NCBI GenBank assembly: GCA_905207235.1
Contig: CAJLKN010000005.1
Location: 36,610 to 100,609 of the forward strand
DNA from: an uncultured Eubacteriales bacterium
GTDB lineage: Bacteria > Bacillota > Clostridia > Christensenellales > Borkfalkiaceae
Reading direction: 5' to 3'
DNA: 64,000 bases
Below the pieces are notes generated by a model that had not been told where the DNA came from, made no database searches, and was given only the letters and a program-made list of their open reading frames with translations. Made by a program: the position numbers and the translations under genes. Shown piece after piece: positions 49,697 through 57,793 of this stretch; positions within the stretch are counted from its first letter, which is position 1; the number at the start of each line of letters is the position of its first letter.

Positions 49697-51790
49697 ATGA
49701 AAAAACCTGTTAAAAAATTAACTGCCGTCATTATGGGCGTAGTAATGGTGTTCGCGCTCGCCGCGTCGGGTTGCGGCGGACAGACGACAGAGCATACTCA
49801 CACCTGGTCAACTTCCTGGTCGTCGGACGAAGACAGCCACTGGCATGAATGCTCAGGCTGCGACGAGATAAAAGATCAAGCGCCTCATACTTTTGTCGAC
49901 GGCGAATGTACCGTTTGCGGCGCCGAAGACCCCGATTATGTTCCGAACACACCCGAACAGCCGGAAAACCCCGAAAATCCCGAACAGCCCGGCGAAGAGA
50001 TTGTAACCGATGCGACACCCACTATTTTCCTTGCCGGAGATTCCACCGTCAAGACATACGACGACGGGCAATACATAGCGGGTTGGGGACAGTACCTCGA
50101 TTACTTCCTCGATGACAGCATAACGGTGGTAAATGCGGCTCAGGGCGGCAGAAGCACGAGGTCGTTTATCAACGAAGGCAGACTTTATGATATCGACGAC
50201 CCCAATTACAGCTATTCATTCTCACAGAATGGCGGCAATTCGATAGAAAGCACCATCAGCGAAGGCGATTTCCTGTTCATACAGTTCGGCCATAACGACG
50301 ACGATACCAAAAAGCAGTCGTCTTACAGCACCATGTACAACAGGATGGTTCCTCTGGGAACGCCCGACGGGCAGGGCATTTACCCCGTAACCGCGCCCGA
50401 AGGCAAGCAATCTACCGACTATCTGCCTCAGGAGTTTATAGATAATTCCACGCAGGCTGAAATTAACTCTGCCTTGACGGAAATAGCAAAGTACGGCGAC
50501 ACATATTACGCATACGATTGCGGCGGCACATACAAATGGTTCCTTAAACAATATGTCGATTTCGCGCGCGAAAACGGAGCTACGCCCGTTCTTGTAACCC
50601 CCGTTGCGAGAGTTAAATTCAATTCGGACGGCACGTTGCAGAGCGGTCCCGGACTTCACGGCGAAAACTTTGCCTATGTACAGGCCGTTCGCCAGCTCGC
50701 AGAGGAAGAGGACGTTCTTTTAGTGGATCTTTTCGATTACACAAAGAGCTACCTCGAAACGGCTACGTCCCAGTTTGCAGACTATCTCATGGCGCTCGTG
50801 CCCAACGAACTCACGGGTTCATGGCCTTCGGGTTACGACAATGCGTACGGCAATTCGCAGGCGGGTTTCGAAAAGATTGAAGCTACTCACTACAACAAGT
50901 ACGGCGCATTCATTACCGCCGCAGCAGTTGCCGAAACCATCCTCGAATATGACCCCGCCGATAAGGCAGGCGCAGACGGAAGCGAATACTTCAATTTCAC
51001 CGATCACATTCTGGATACTCCCGAACATTATATCGACCCCTCTAACCGCATTAGCATTTCGGTTGTGGGACAGATAGAAGATATCCTGACGACGGTCAAT
51101 CCGACCAATCCCGACAGAACATACAAGCAGGCAAGCGAAGTTATCGCGGCAATCGAAGCGCTTACGCAGCTCGGCGAAGTAACGGCAGATAACTACCTGA
51201 CTATTCAGCCCGAAGTGGAAAGGGTGAGGGCGGAATACGAAGCCCTCAACTACGACTATCGCGCCGACGTTACAAATCTTTCCGTGCTTGAAGAGTACGA
51301 AGCGGCAATCGAAGCCCAGATAGAGGCGGCAAGACCCAAGCCCGTTCTCACGGTAGTGCTTTCGGCAAGCGACGTGCTTTCTCTCGCTTCGCCTTACACG
51401 GTTTCGGGACATACGTTCACGTTCACTTCCGACCTCGTCATTCAGACAAATTACAAGGCGCAGCCTTTCGAGCATAACGGCGTAAATTATGGGGCTACCA
51501 CGCAGGCAATTTATCTCAACGGCAATGCGGGACTTACCGGTTCGTCGCCTAAAAAGTACATTGAATTTACCCTTGACTGTCCATGCAGAATTACCGTTGC
51601 CGCAGAATCGTCGGGCGCCGACACGAGAACGGTAAGCCTTGTTTCAGGCGGAAAGATTGTCAACGGTTTCGCTGCCGAAACAAATATGACGGTTTCGTCA
51701 TTCGACGTTACGGAAGGCGGAACTTACCGCATGGGTTCGGCGGGAAGCAACATTGCATTGTATTATGTGATCATTGAATATTTCGAATAA
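49697..51790 (+). CDS. Secreted SGNH esterase, rhamnogalacturonan acetylesterase-like (CE12)
   Basis: A 697-residue lipoprotein. Start ATG 49697 after AAGGAGA. Lipobox AASGC, His/Cys module (EHTHTWSTSW, HWHECSGC, APHTF, CTVCGA), a Pro/Glu-rich linker (NPENPEQPGEE), then the SGNH domain (about 115-440): nucleophile Ser in FLAGDSTV, GGRSTRSF, GHND near 215 and the terminal His in ATHYNKYG. CE12 enzymes deacetylate pectin. C-terminal additions are a helical region (about 450-550) and a beta-sandwich, CBM-like domain (about 555-697). With the PL1 lyase it suggests pectin degradation at the cell surface. Confidence 0.82.
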   Translation: MKKPVKKLTAVIMGVVMVFALAASGCGGQTTEHTHTWSTSWSSDEDSHWHECSGCDEIKDQAPHTFVDGECTVCGAEDPDYVPNTPEQPENPENPEQPGEEIVTDATPTIFLAGDSTVKTYDDGQYIAGWGQYLDYFLDDSITVVNAAQGGRSTRSFINEGRLYDIDDPNYSYSFSQNGGNSIESTISEGDFLFIQFGHNDDDTKKQSSYSTMYNRMVPLGTPDGQGIYPVTAPEGKQSTDYLPQEFIDNSTQAEINSALTEIAKYGDTYYAYDCGGTYKWFLKQYVDFARENGATPVLVTPVARVKFNSDGTLQSGPGLHGENFAYVQAVRQLAEEEDVLLVDLFDYTKSYLETATSQFADYLMALVPNELTGSWPSGYDNAYGNSQAGFEKIEATHYNKYGAFITAAAVAETILEYDPADKAGADGSEYFNFTDHILDTPEHYIDPSNRISISVVGQIEDILTTVNPTNPDRTYKQASEVIAAIEALTQLGEVTADNYLTIQPEVERVRAEYEALNYDYRADVTNLSVLEEYEAAIEAQIEAARPKPVLTVVLSASDVLSLASPYTVSGHTFTFTSDLVIQTNYKAQPFEHNGVNYGATTQAIYLNGNAGLTGSSPKKYIEFTLDCPCRITVAAESSGADTRTVSLVSGGKIVNGFAAETNMTVSSFDVTEGGTYRMGSAGSNIALYYVIIEYFE

Positions 51791-51826
51791 TTTACATCTT
51801 TTAAAACAGGAATGTACTATCTGATG

Positions 51827-51862
51827 CGAGCGCACAGCCTTTGGCTGTGCGCTCGTTTATAT
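51827..51862 (+). terminator. Terminator after the CE12-type gene
   Basis: A 13-bp stem (51827-51839 with 51843-51855) followed by TTTATATTTT. Confidence 0.8.
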
Positions 51863-51894
51863 TTTAATATGTTCTGCAAAGACGTTTTTCAGCT

Positions 51895-51931
51895 TAAATA
51901 AAAAACGGGCGGGAGCTTTAAAGCTCCCGCC
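51895..51931 (-). terminator. Terminator of the AEC transporter gene (minus strand)
   Basis: Hairpin GGCGGGAGCTTTAAAGCTCCCGCC (about 51908-51931), with a T-run on the minus strand side (TTTTTT at 51905-51900). Confidence 0.75.
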
Positions 51932-52028
51932 TATAATTTAGGATTATATTTATGATTGTTTTTATGCGCAAATTTTGGCGGTTTAAATGTTAAATTTCAG
52001 ATTGAGTGCGGGATATGTGCGGGGTAAT

Positions 52029-53060
52029 TTAAAATATTGCTTCCCAAACTAGCAGAGCGAGCGACATGACGAGCGGCAAGGTTATAACCGAAAGGAGGGT
52101 ATTGGTTACGAATGTAGCCGTCGCGCGCGAGGTGTCCTTGCCGTATTGCTCCGACATGGCGACTATCGTCGCCGCGGGCGACATCGCCATGGCTATTACG
52201 GGCGCAAGGAATATGTAATCGCTCTGCGGCGTGGGCGTTAAAAAGTTTGCCGTAATAAATTGCAGCGCTATTGCAAGTCCCAAAGTTGCTATGGGCGCAA
52301 TGACGAGGCGCAGAAGACCCGTCGCATATATACCTATGTCGTCGAACAGCGTTTTGAAAGGTATGTCCGCCATTGAAATGCCGACGATTATCATCGAAAG
52401 GGGCGCGGTCATGGTGGAAAGGTAGGAGGGGAAGAGCTGTAAATCTTTCAGCGGCTCGAACATAAAGAAGTTGATCTGCGGCACAAAAAAGAGCAGAAGC
52501 GCAAAGAGTGTTGAAATTATAAGCGGATTTATCAATATCTTTTTTATGCTTATGTCGCTCCTGTTGCCCGTAATCAGCCATACGCCCAGCGTCCACACCA
52601 GAATGTTGAACACGACGTTGAAGATCATGAGGTACATAACGGCGAGCACGCTTCCGTCCGTAAGAATTTCAATGAAAGGCACGCCGAGGAAGCCGCAGTT
52701 GGAAAAAATCGATGCGTAAGCGTAAATATCCGCCCTGCCTTTGTCGGGATATTTTAAAAACAGCAGTCTGGCTAACACAAATACCAGAAGCATTGCCGCC
52801 AACGATAAGACCGCGGCGATAAAAAAGTTTTTGAGTATGGGCAGATAGCCTATTGATTTTATTTCAGCGAAGTCCTCTTCCGAGAATACGCAGAAAGAAG
52901 AAATCATCAGCGCTGGCTGGCAGACATACAGCAGAATGCTGCTCAAAGTGCGCTTGCCGTTTTTTTCTATTACTTTAAGTTTTCGCAGAATAAATCCGGG
53001 CACTATGAATGCCAACAATACGGCTATTGCGAGTATGGTTTTTACGTAAATTTCCAGCAT
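52029..53060 (-). CDS. AEC (auxin efflux carrier) family transporter
   Basis: A 343-residue membrane protein with ten predicted TM segments in two five-helix halves. Typical AEC features: the N-terminal PGFILRK helix, YVCQPALMISSF, SNCGFLGVPFIEI near residue 125 and the second-half crossover AMSPAATIVAMSEQYGKD. AEC proteins export or import organic acids such as malate or lactate; the substrate cannot be read from sequence. It is transcribed alone, divergently from nothing nearby, with its own promoter and terminator. Confidence 0.88.
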   Translation of the reverse strand: MLEIYVKTILAIAVLLAFIVPGFILRKLKVIEKNGKRTLSSILLYVCQPALMISSFCVFSEEDFAEIKSIGYLPILKNFFIAAVLSLAAMLLVFVLARLLFLKYPDKGRADIYAYASIFSNCGFLGVPFIEILTDGSVLAVMYLMIFNVVFNILVWTLGVWLITGNRSDISIKKILINPLIISTLFALLLFFVPQINFFMFEPLKDLQLFPSYLSTMTAPLSMIIVGISMADIPFKTLFDDIGIYATGLLRLVIAPIATLGLAIALQFITANFLTPTPQSDYIFLAPVIAMAMSPAATIVAMSEQYGKDTSRATATFVTNTLLSVITLPLVMSLALLVWEAIF

Positions 53061-53110
53061 AACTTTTTTCAGCTCTTTATAATAAATTTATTGTTTCAAA
53101 ACACCCGAAT

Positions 53111-53138
53111 ATCATAGCACTTGCATTGCATTTGTCAA
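53111..53138 (-). promoter_or_regulatory. Promoter of the AEC transporter gene
   Basis: On the minus strand TTGACA (53138-53133) and TATGAT (53116-53111), spacing 16. Confidence 0.7.
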
Positions 53139-53222
53139 AGCAAAAATATATGATTTTTGCTATATTTTTTAAATTTTTTTAATGCTTGATTGCAATGGTC
53201 GCGCGGCGGAATTATTTAAATA

Positions 53223-53252
53223 AACCCCGCACGCATAATGCGTGCGGGGTTG
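53223..53252 (-). terminator. Hairpin terminator, flavoprotein unit
   Basis: A 13-bp stem AACCCCGCACGCA/TGCGTGCGGGGTT; on the minus strand it is followed by TATTTAA. Confidence 0.6.
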
Positions 53253-53468
53253 ACATCGAAAAGCAGTAAACGCCTTTTGTAAAACTTTTTTTAAAGCGTT
53301 TTAAAAGCCTCAGATTAAACTTTATATAAAAAGTATGATATTTTGCTGTTGAGATTTATCGGGCATTCTGACGCCGCATGTTTGCAAAAAATGCGAAATT
53401 TTATGTAGTCCTGACGGCGGGTCGTTCAACTCGGAAAAATTCATATTATAATGTCGCGGCAGACATGG

Positions 53469-54020
53469 TCAGATTGCATCGGCGAGAGCGGCGGCTTTTT
53501 TGCACCCGTCTGTTTTGTCTATGTCGCCGACGTTCAATACGCCGGGTATGAGCACTTCGCCCACAGACTTCCATTTTAAAAGCGCAATCGTGCGCTCATA
53601 AGGTACGCGCACGCCGTCCATAACCGACATGTCGTCCTCTTCGCAACAGGTTATAAGCGCGCACTCTTTGCCCGCGACGTCTTTTCCGCCGACGCAGAGA
53701 GCATACAGCTTGTCGATGACGCACTTTATCTGCGCGGGGAAGGAATACCAGTAAACGGGAGTGGTGAATACAACTGCGTCGGCTTCGACTATCGAAGGCG
53801 CAATCTCGTTGAAATCGTCGTCGAAACTGCACGCCTTGCCCGTCTTGTAGCAGGTTTCGCAGGCGTGGCAACCGCCTACGTTTTTAAAAGCTGCGTCAAA
53901 TCTTGTAACGGTGTGCCCCTTAGCTGTGGCGGCCTCTATGAATGCTTGCGTCATTGCAAAGCTGTTGCCGTTCTTCCTCGGACTGCCGGTGATAACTACA
54001 ATTTTCTTGCTCATGGTCAT
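53469..54020 (-). CDS. Iron-sulfur flavoprotein-like FMN reductase
   Basis: A 183-residue flavodoxin-fold reductase. FMN phosphate loop ITGSPRKNGNSFAMT (9-23), a Cys cluster CHACETCYKTGKACSF (about 51-66) in the position where iron-sulfur flavoproteins bind a 4Fe-4S cluster, and TPVYWYSFPAQIK contacting FMN. Electron donor and acceptor unknown. It is the last gene of a three-gene minus-strand unit with an NTF2-like protein and a second flavoprotein, opposite an HxlR regulator. Confidence 0.85.
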   Translation of the reverse strand: MTMSKKIVVITGSPRKNGNSFAMTQAFIEAATAKGHTVTRFDAAFKNVGGCHACETCYKTGKACSFDDDFNEIAPSIVEADAVVFTTPVYWYSFPAQIKCVIDKLYALCVGGKDVAGKECALITCCEEDDMSVMDGVRVPYERTIALLKWKSVGEVLIPGVLNVGDIDKTDGCKKAAALADAI

Positions 54021-54026
54021 ATCTCC

Positions 54027-54410
54027 TTATTTTTTAATGGTATCCGAATTCTGGTTGTACGCTTTCGCGACGCACTTCCATTGTCCGTTCATTTTGAGAA
54101 GCAAAAGATAATCGGTGAAATTTATGCGGTTGCCCCAGTTTTCTTCGAGCACGCGCACTACGGCGAGAGTTTCTTCAAGGGCGATGACGTCTATGCGCGC
54201 CTTAAAATTTTTGTCCCCGCCGACGGTGTCCACATTGCGGTAAAACTGCTCTATCGAACCGTGTTCGAGCTCTCCGTCGAGATAGCCGAACAACACCGCC
54301 TCGTCAATGAATAACTGCTTTGCGTACTCGCTGTTGCCTTCCGCAACGCTTTTTACGAAATTTTCAGCCGCTTTTTCTACGGCTTCGTATTCTTTTATTT
54401 CCGATCTCAT
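54027..54410 (-). CDS. NTF2-like (putative lumazine-binding/SnoaL-type) protein
   Basis: A 127-residue small alpha+beta barrel. It begins with the paired helices EAVEKAAENFVKSVAEGN, followed by LFIDEAVLFGYLDGELEHG and ends in a sheet (NFTDYLLLLKMNGQWKCVAKAY). This is the fold of Lumazine_bd_2/SnoaL-like proteins, which are cytoplasmic ligand-binding or isomerase-type proteins. It lies between the two flavoprotein genes (spacings of 6 and 18 bases), suggesting shared function in a redox or detoxification step, but no substrate can be named. Confidence 0.75.
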   Translation of the reverse strand: MRSEIKEYEAVEKAAENFVKSVAEGNSEYAKQLFIDEAVLFGYLDGELEHGSIEQFYRNVDTVGGDKNFKARIDVIALEETLAVVRVLEENWGNRINFTDYLLLLKMNGQWKCVAKAYNQNSDTIKK

Positions 54411-54428
54411 AAATCTGTCTCCTTAAAA

Positions 54429-55049
54429 TTAATTAATAAAGTGCGTGCGAATTCTTTCTTCGTATTCGGGGAAAGGAATTCCCGCCTTTTTGCCTGCTTC
54501 GATGCATCTGAGCAGCCACGCCATGTTTTCGCCGAGGGTGCGCATGGTCTGCAAACCTTCTTTATCCTTGCGCACGTCGTCGGGCGTAAAGCCGTGAACC
54601 TGGTTCCAGTACTGCGAACCGACTACGTGCATATTAGAAATGAGAAAATATTTATTCAACCTGTCGAAAGCCGCACTCGCGCCTCCGCGCCTGCAAGATA
54701 CTACCGCCGCCGCAAGTTTGCCCGCCATCCTTGCCTCGTTGGGGTAAAAAAGTCGGTCTAAAAAGGCGGTAAGCTGCCCCGAAGGACCGGCATAATATAC
54801 GGGCGAACCGACTATTATTGCGTTGTATTCGTCTAACTTTTCCGACACTTCGTTTACCTTATCGTTGAATACGCACCTGCCCGTTTTCAGACACTTTTTG
54901 CAGTCTATGCAGCCCGCAATCGGCTTTTTTCCGAGATACAGCATTTCCGTTTCTATGCCGTGTCTGCCGAGCGCAGCGGAAACTTCCGCAAGGGCGGTGT
55001 AGGTGCACCCACTTTCGTTGGGGCTGCCGTTTATAAGCAAAACTTTCAC
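54429..55049 (-). CDS. Iron-sulfur flavoprotein/NADPH-FMN reductase family
   Basis: A 206-residue flavodoxin-like reductase starting at GTG 55049, chosen because AGGAGG lies seven bases upstream (an in-frame ATG 27 bases earlier does not have one). FMN loop INGSPNESGCTY, the Cys cluster CIDCKKCLKTGRCVF (about 46-60) and GSPVYYAGPSGQL. It is the first gene of the operon and is read divergently from hxlR through overlapping promoters. Confidence 0.83.
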   Translation of the reverse strand: MKVLLINGSPNESGCTYTALAEVSAALGRHGIETEMLYLGKKPIAGCIDCKKCLKTGRCVFNDKVNEVSEKLDEYNAIIVGSPVYYAGPSGQLTAFLDRLFYPNEARMAGKLAAAVVSCRRGGASAAFDRLNKYFLISNMHVVGSQYWNQVHGFTPDDVRKDKEGLQTMRTLGENMAWLLRCIEAGKKAGIPFPEYEERIRTHFIN

Positions 55050-55069
55050 TCGAAACCTCCTCGCTTTTA

Positions 55070-55109
55070 TTGACATTATAAATTATATGATGTATTATTA
55101 CTTTGTCAA
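55070..55109. promoter_or_regulatory. Overlapping divergent promoters, flavoprotein operon and hxlR
   Basis: Plus strand: TTGACA (55070-55075), spacing 17, TATTAT (55093-55098). Minus strand: TTGACA (55109-55104), spacing 16, TATAAT (55087-55082). The boxes interlock, and GTAC-N10-GTAC (about 55109-55126) lies beside them, so an HxlR dimer could control both. Confidence 0.7.
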
Positions 55110-55163
55110 GTACGCACAATAATGTACGATACTTACAAAAAGTAGAGTGTAAAGGCGGCAAAA

Positions 55164-55502
55164 ATGGGCGATTTAAAAAGATGCATTGCTTCGGAAAAAT
55201 TATGCGAAACGGGGTTCAGTTATACGCTGTCGCTCATCAGCGGAAAGTATAAGATGACAATTCTTTATGCGCTTATGGAATTCAAAGTGGTGCGCTACAA
55301 CGAATTGCAAAGGTATATAAAGGGCATATCTTACAAAACTTTAAGCCTTTCGTTGAAAGAGCTGGAAAGCGACGGGCTAATTATCCGCAAAGAGTATCCG
55401 CAGATACCGCCCAAGGTTGAATACAGTCTGTCCGAAAGGGGCAAATCGCTTATGCCCATACTCGACGGCATGTGCGAGTGGGGCGACAAAAACAGGATAT
55501 AA
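55164..55502 (+). CDS. HxlR-family transcriptional regulator
   Basis: A 112-residue winged-helix regulator. The family pattern is clear: an N-terminal Cys-containing helix (EKLCETGFSYTLSLISGKYKM), then NELQRYIKGISYKTLSLSLKELESDGLIIRKEYPQIPPKVEYSLSERG. HxlR proteins sense aldehydes, quinones or redox stress, often through Cys. It is divergent from the flavoprotein genes and is their likely regulator. Confidence 0.9.
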   Translation: MGDLKRCIASEKLCETGFSYTLSLISGKYKMTILYALMEFKVVRYNELQRYIKGISYKTLSLSLKELESDGLIIRKEYPQIPPKVEYSLSERGKSLMPILDGMCEWGDKNRI

Positions 55503-55506
55503 AAGC

Positions 55507-55545
55507 GCGGCGGTTGCATAACGGTATGCAACCGCCGCTTTTTTG
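55507..55545 (+). terminator. Terminator of hxlR
   Basis: A 14-bp stem (55507-55520 with 55525-55538) followed by six T. Confidence 0.9.
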
Positions 55546-55594
55546 TTAAATATGCAATAAATGGCGCTTAATATGGCAATAAAAAAACTATAAT

Positions 55595-55623
55595 TTGACA
55601 GTGCGGGCAGTACGTGGTAGAAT
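55595..55623 (+). promoter_or_regulatory. Promoter of the patatin gene (leaderless)
   Basis: TTGACA (55595-55600) and TAGAAT (55618-55623), spacing 17. The start codon begins at 55630, where RNA synthesis is expected to start; no ribosome site is present. Confidence 0.65.
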
Positions 55624-55629
55624 TTAAGT

Positions 55630-56493
55630 ATGAATACGCAGGAAAATATTAAAAAAACGGCGATAATAGACGTCGGCGGCGGCATGAGGGGTATTTATGC
55701 CGCAGGCGTTATGGATAAATGCCTCGAAGAAGGAATTAATTTCGACCTTGGCATAGGCGTTTCGGCGGGCAGCGCGAATATAGCTTCTTTTCTGGCGCGG
55801 CAGAGGGGCAGGAACTTTGTGTTCTACACCAAATTTGCCCTCCGCAAGGAGTATATGGGGCTTTTAAACTTCATTTTAAAGAAGAATTATGTCAATCTCG
55901 ATTATGCTTACGGCACGCTGAGCAAATCTGACGGCGAGTACCCTATCGACTATCCCGCCATGGCTTCCAATCCCATGCAGTTTGTCATTGTGGCGACCGA
56001 CGCACTGACAGGCGAGGCAAGATATTTCGACAAAGGGGATATATCGCAGGATAATTACGACGCGTTAAAGGCTTCGAGCACCCTGCCGCTGGTCAATCAG
56101 CCATATGTGATAGAGGGCGTTCCCTATTACGACGGCGCGCTCTCCGACCCCGTGCCCGTGAAAAAGGCATTAGAGATGGGTTGCGACAAAATTGTGCTCG
56201 TTTTAACCAAGCCTCGATATTTCCGCCGTAAGGCGTCGAACGACGCAAAGGCTGCCGACAGGCTGGCGAGGAAATTTCCCAAAGCAGCGGAAGGGTTGAG
56301 GCTGCGCGCCGAAAGATATAACTGCGCGCTTGAGTTTGCCGAAAAACTTGCAAAAGAGGGACGGCTTATAATCGTCGCTCCCGACGATACCTGCGGGGTG
56401 GACACGCTCACGAGAGACACGGAAAACCTTGTCAAACTCTATGAAAAGGGTCTTTCCGACGGGAATAAAATAGTTTCGTTTATGCGCGAATAA
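55630..56493 (+). CDS. Patatin-like phospholipase
   Basis: A 287-residue lipid acyl hydrolase of the patatin/YjjU group. Oxyanion Gly motif DVGGGMRG (15-22), nucleophile Ser in GVSAGS (about 43-48), and the Asp of the dyad in DGALSDP near residue 168. No signal peptide, so cytoplasmic. It stands alone, with a terminator after it. The substrate is probably membrane phospholipid. Confidence 0.9.
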   Translation: MNTQENIKKTAIIDVGGGMRGIYAAGVMDKCLEEGINFDLGIGVSAGSANIASFLARQRGRNFVFYTKFALRKEYMGLLNFILKKNYVNLDYAYGTLSKSDGEYPIDYPAMASNPMQFVIVATDALTGEARYFDKGDISQDNYDALKASSTLPLVNQPYVIEGVPYYDGALSDPVPVKKALEMGCDKIVLVLTKPRYFRRKASNDAKAADRLARKFPKAAEGLRLRAERYNCALEFAEKLAKEGRLIIVAPDDTCGVDTLTRDTENLVKLYEKGLSDGNKIVSFMRE

Positions 56494-56505
56494 TAATTAA
56501 TTGTA

Positions 56506-56546
56506 AAATTCGGGCGCGGCGATAAAAATCGCCGCGCCCGAATTTT
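56506..56546 (+). terminator. Terminator after the patatin gene
   Basis: A near-perfect stem of about 19 bp (AAAATTCGGGCGCGGCGAT type) with a short loop, ending in TTTTAATT. Confidence 0.85.
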
Positions 56547-56684
56547 AATTGCGAGCCGCGCGTTCAGCTTATTGAAATTATCGCTTTTTCTGCAATAGAT
56601 TTGTCCTCAATGGAACAACCATATGGCATAAAGTTTATGGTTTGAACCTATTGGTTAAGTAATAAGAATGTTGCGGGGGGGATT

Positions 56685-57551
56685 TCAAGTGAAAATCGCC
56701 ATGCAAAGTGTGCCCGCCGTTAGCATTGCAAGTCCCGTCCACGCTTTAAAGGACAATCTCTCTTTGAACACGATGAGGGAGAAAAATACCGTGATGAGTA
56801 TGCTCAGTTTATCGATAGGCACGACTATGCTGACCTGACCTTGCTGTATCGCGTAGTAGTAGCACAGCCAGCTCGCGCCCGTGGCAAAGCCCGAAAGTAT
56901 TAAAAATACAATTTCCTTGGCGTCAATTTTTTCTTCGGAAATTTTTTCCTTTCTGAAAAGCACTATGAGCCACGCCATAACAAAGACCACGCTTGTGCGT
57001 ATCGCCGTTGCGAGGTTGGAAGGCACGTTTTCTATGCCCGCTTTCGCGAGCAAGGAAGTGGAGGCGGCAAATACCGCGGAAAGAAGGGCAAAAATAAGCC
57101 AGACGATGGCGCTCTTGCTTTCTCCGCGCCGTATATCCGTCATAAGAAAGGTCCCCGCGGCGATAAAAACGAGGCATACAATTTTTATCTGCCAAGAATT
57201 TCTCTCGTCTGGGAATATTATTATTGCAAACAGCACGGAAAGAACCGTGCTCGATTTATCCACCGCCGCAACTTTTGAAACTTCGCCCAAAGAGAGCGCC
57301 CTGAAATAACATATCCAGCTTGCGCCCGTGGCAAAACCCGAAAGTATGAGAAATATCCACGAACGCGCGGATATATTGCCTAGCGACAAGTATTCTCCCG
57401 TTATGAAGACTATGCACCACGCAAGCAGCAGGACGACGGTCGTTCGTATTGCCGTTGCGAAGTTTGAGTTGATATTTTTTACGCCGATCTTTGAAAGTAT
57501 GGCAGTTATTCCTGCAAAAACTGCCGAAAGTATCGCCGCAACTATCCACAT
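56685..57551 (-). CDS. EamA-family (DMT) transporter
   Basis: A 288-residue membrane protein with ten TM helices built of two homologous EamA halves. The halves repeat nearly the same text: ILSGFATGASWICYFRALSLGEVSKVAAVDK in the first and ILSGFATGASWLCYYYAIQQ in the second, each followed by a KxS and EE/KER turn. I start at ATG 57551 because CGGAGG precedes it; a 30-base upstream ATG has no ribosome site. The substrate is unknown; family members export amino acids, nucleotides or drugs. Confidence 0.88.
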   Translation of the reverse strand: MWIVAAILSAVFAGITAILSKIGVKNINSNFATAIRTTVVLLLAWCIVFITGEYLSLGNISARSWIFLILSGFATGASWICYFRALSLGEVSKVAAVDKSSTVLSVLFAIIIFPDERNSWQIKIVCLVFIAAGTFLMTDIRRGESKSAIVWLIFALLSAVFAASTSLLAKAGIENVPSNLATAIRTSVVFVMAWLIVLFRKEKISEEKIDAKEIVFLILSGFATGASWLCYYYAIQQGQVSIVVPIDKLSILITVFFSLIVFKERLSFKAWTGLAMLTAGTLCMAIFT

Positions 57552-57691
57552 GACAACCTCCGAAGGTTGATAAAATTTCATACATTATACTACAAATTTT
57601 AAAATATGTATGTTTTTGCGGGCAAGTCAATGAAATTTATACAAAAACTTTCCTGGTCAAAATTTTTTACAAGCTAAAAATGTTTCGACAA

Positions 57692-57733
57692 AAACAGAGC
57701 CCCTCGGAAATGCATTTCCGAGGGGCTCTGTTT
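57692..57733 (-). terminator. Terminator of the M60 protease gene (minus strand)
   Basis: A 20-bp stem (57692-57711 with 57714-57733) with T residues on the minus-strand side. Confidence 0.85.
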
Positions 57734-57793
57734 GTTGGTGTCTGTAAAAAAATTTATGCGCGTCTTAGTGGGGGAGGCTTTAAAAGAACTCGC

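Larger units (their letters stand above)
53061..53468 (-). other. Spacer with AEC promoter and flavoprotein-operon terminator
   Basis: The 408-base gap contains the minus-strand AEC promoter (53111-53138) and a hairpin terminator (53223-53252). The remainder is AT-rich with no gene seen. Confidence 0.65.
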
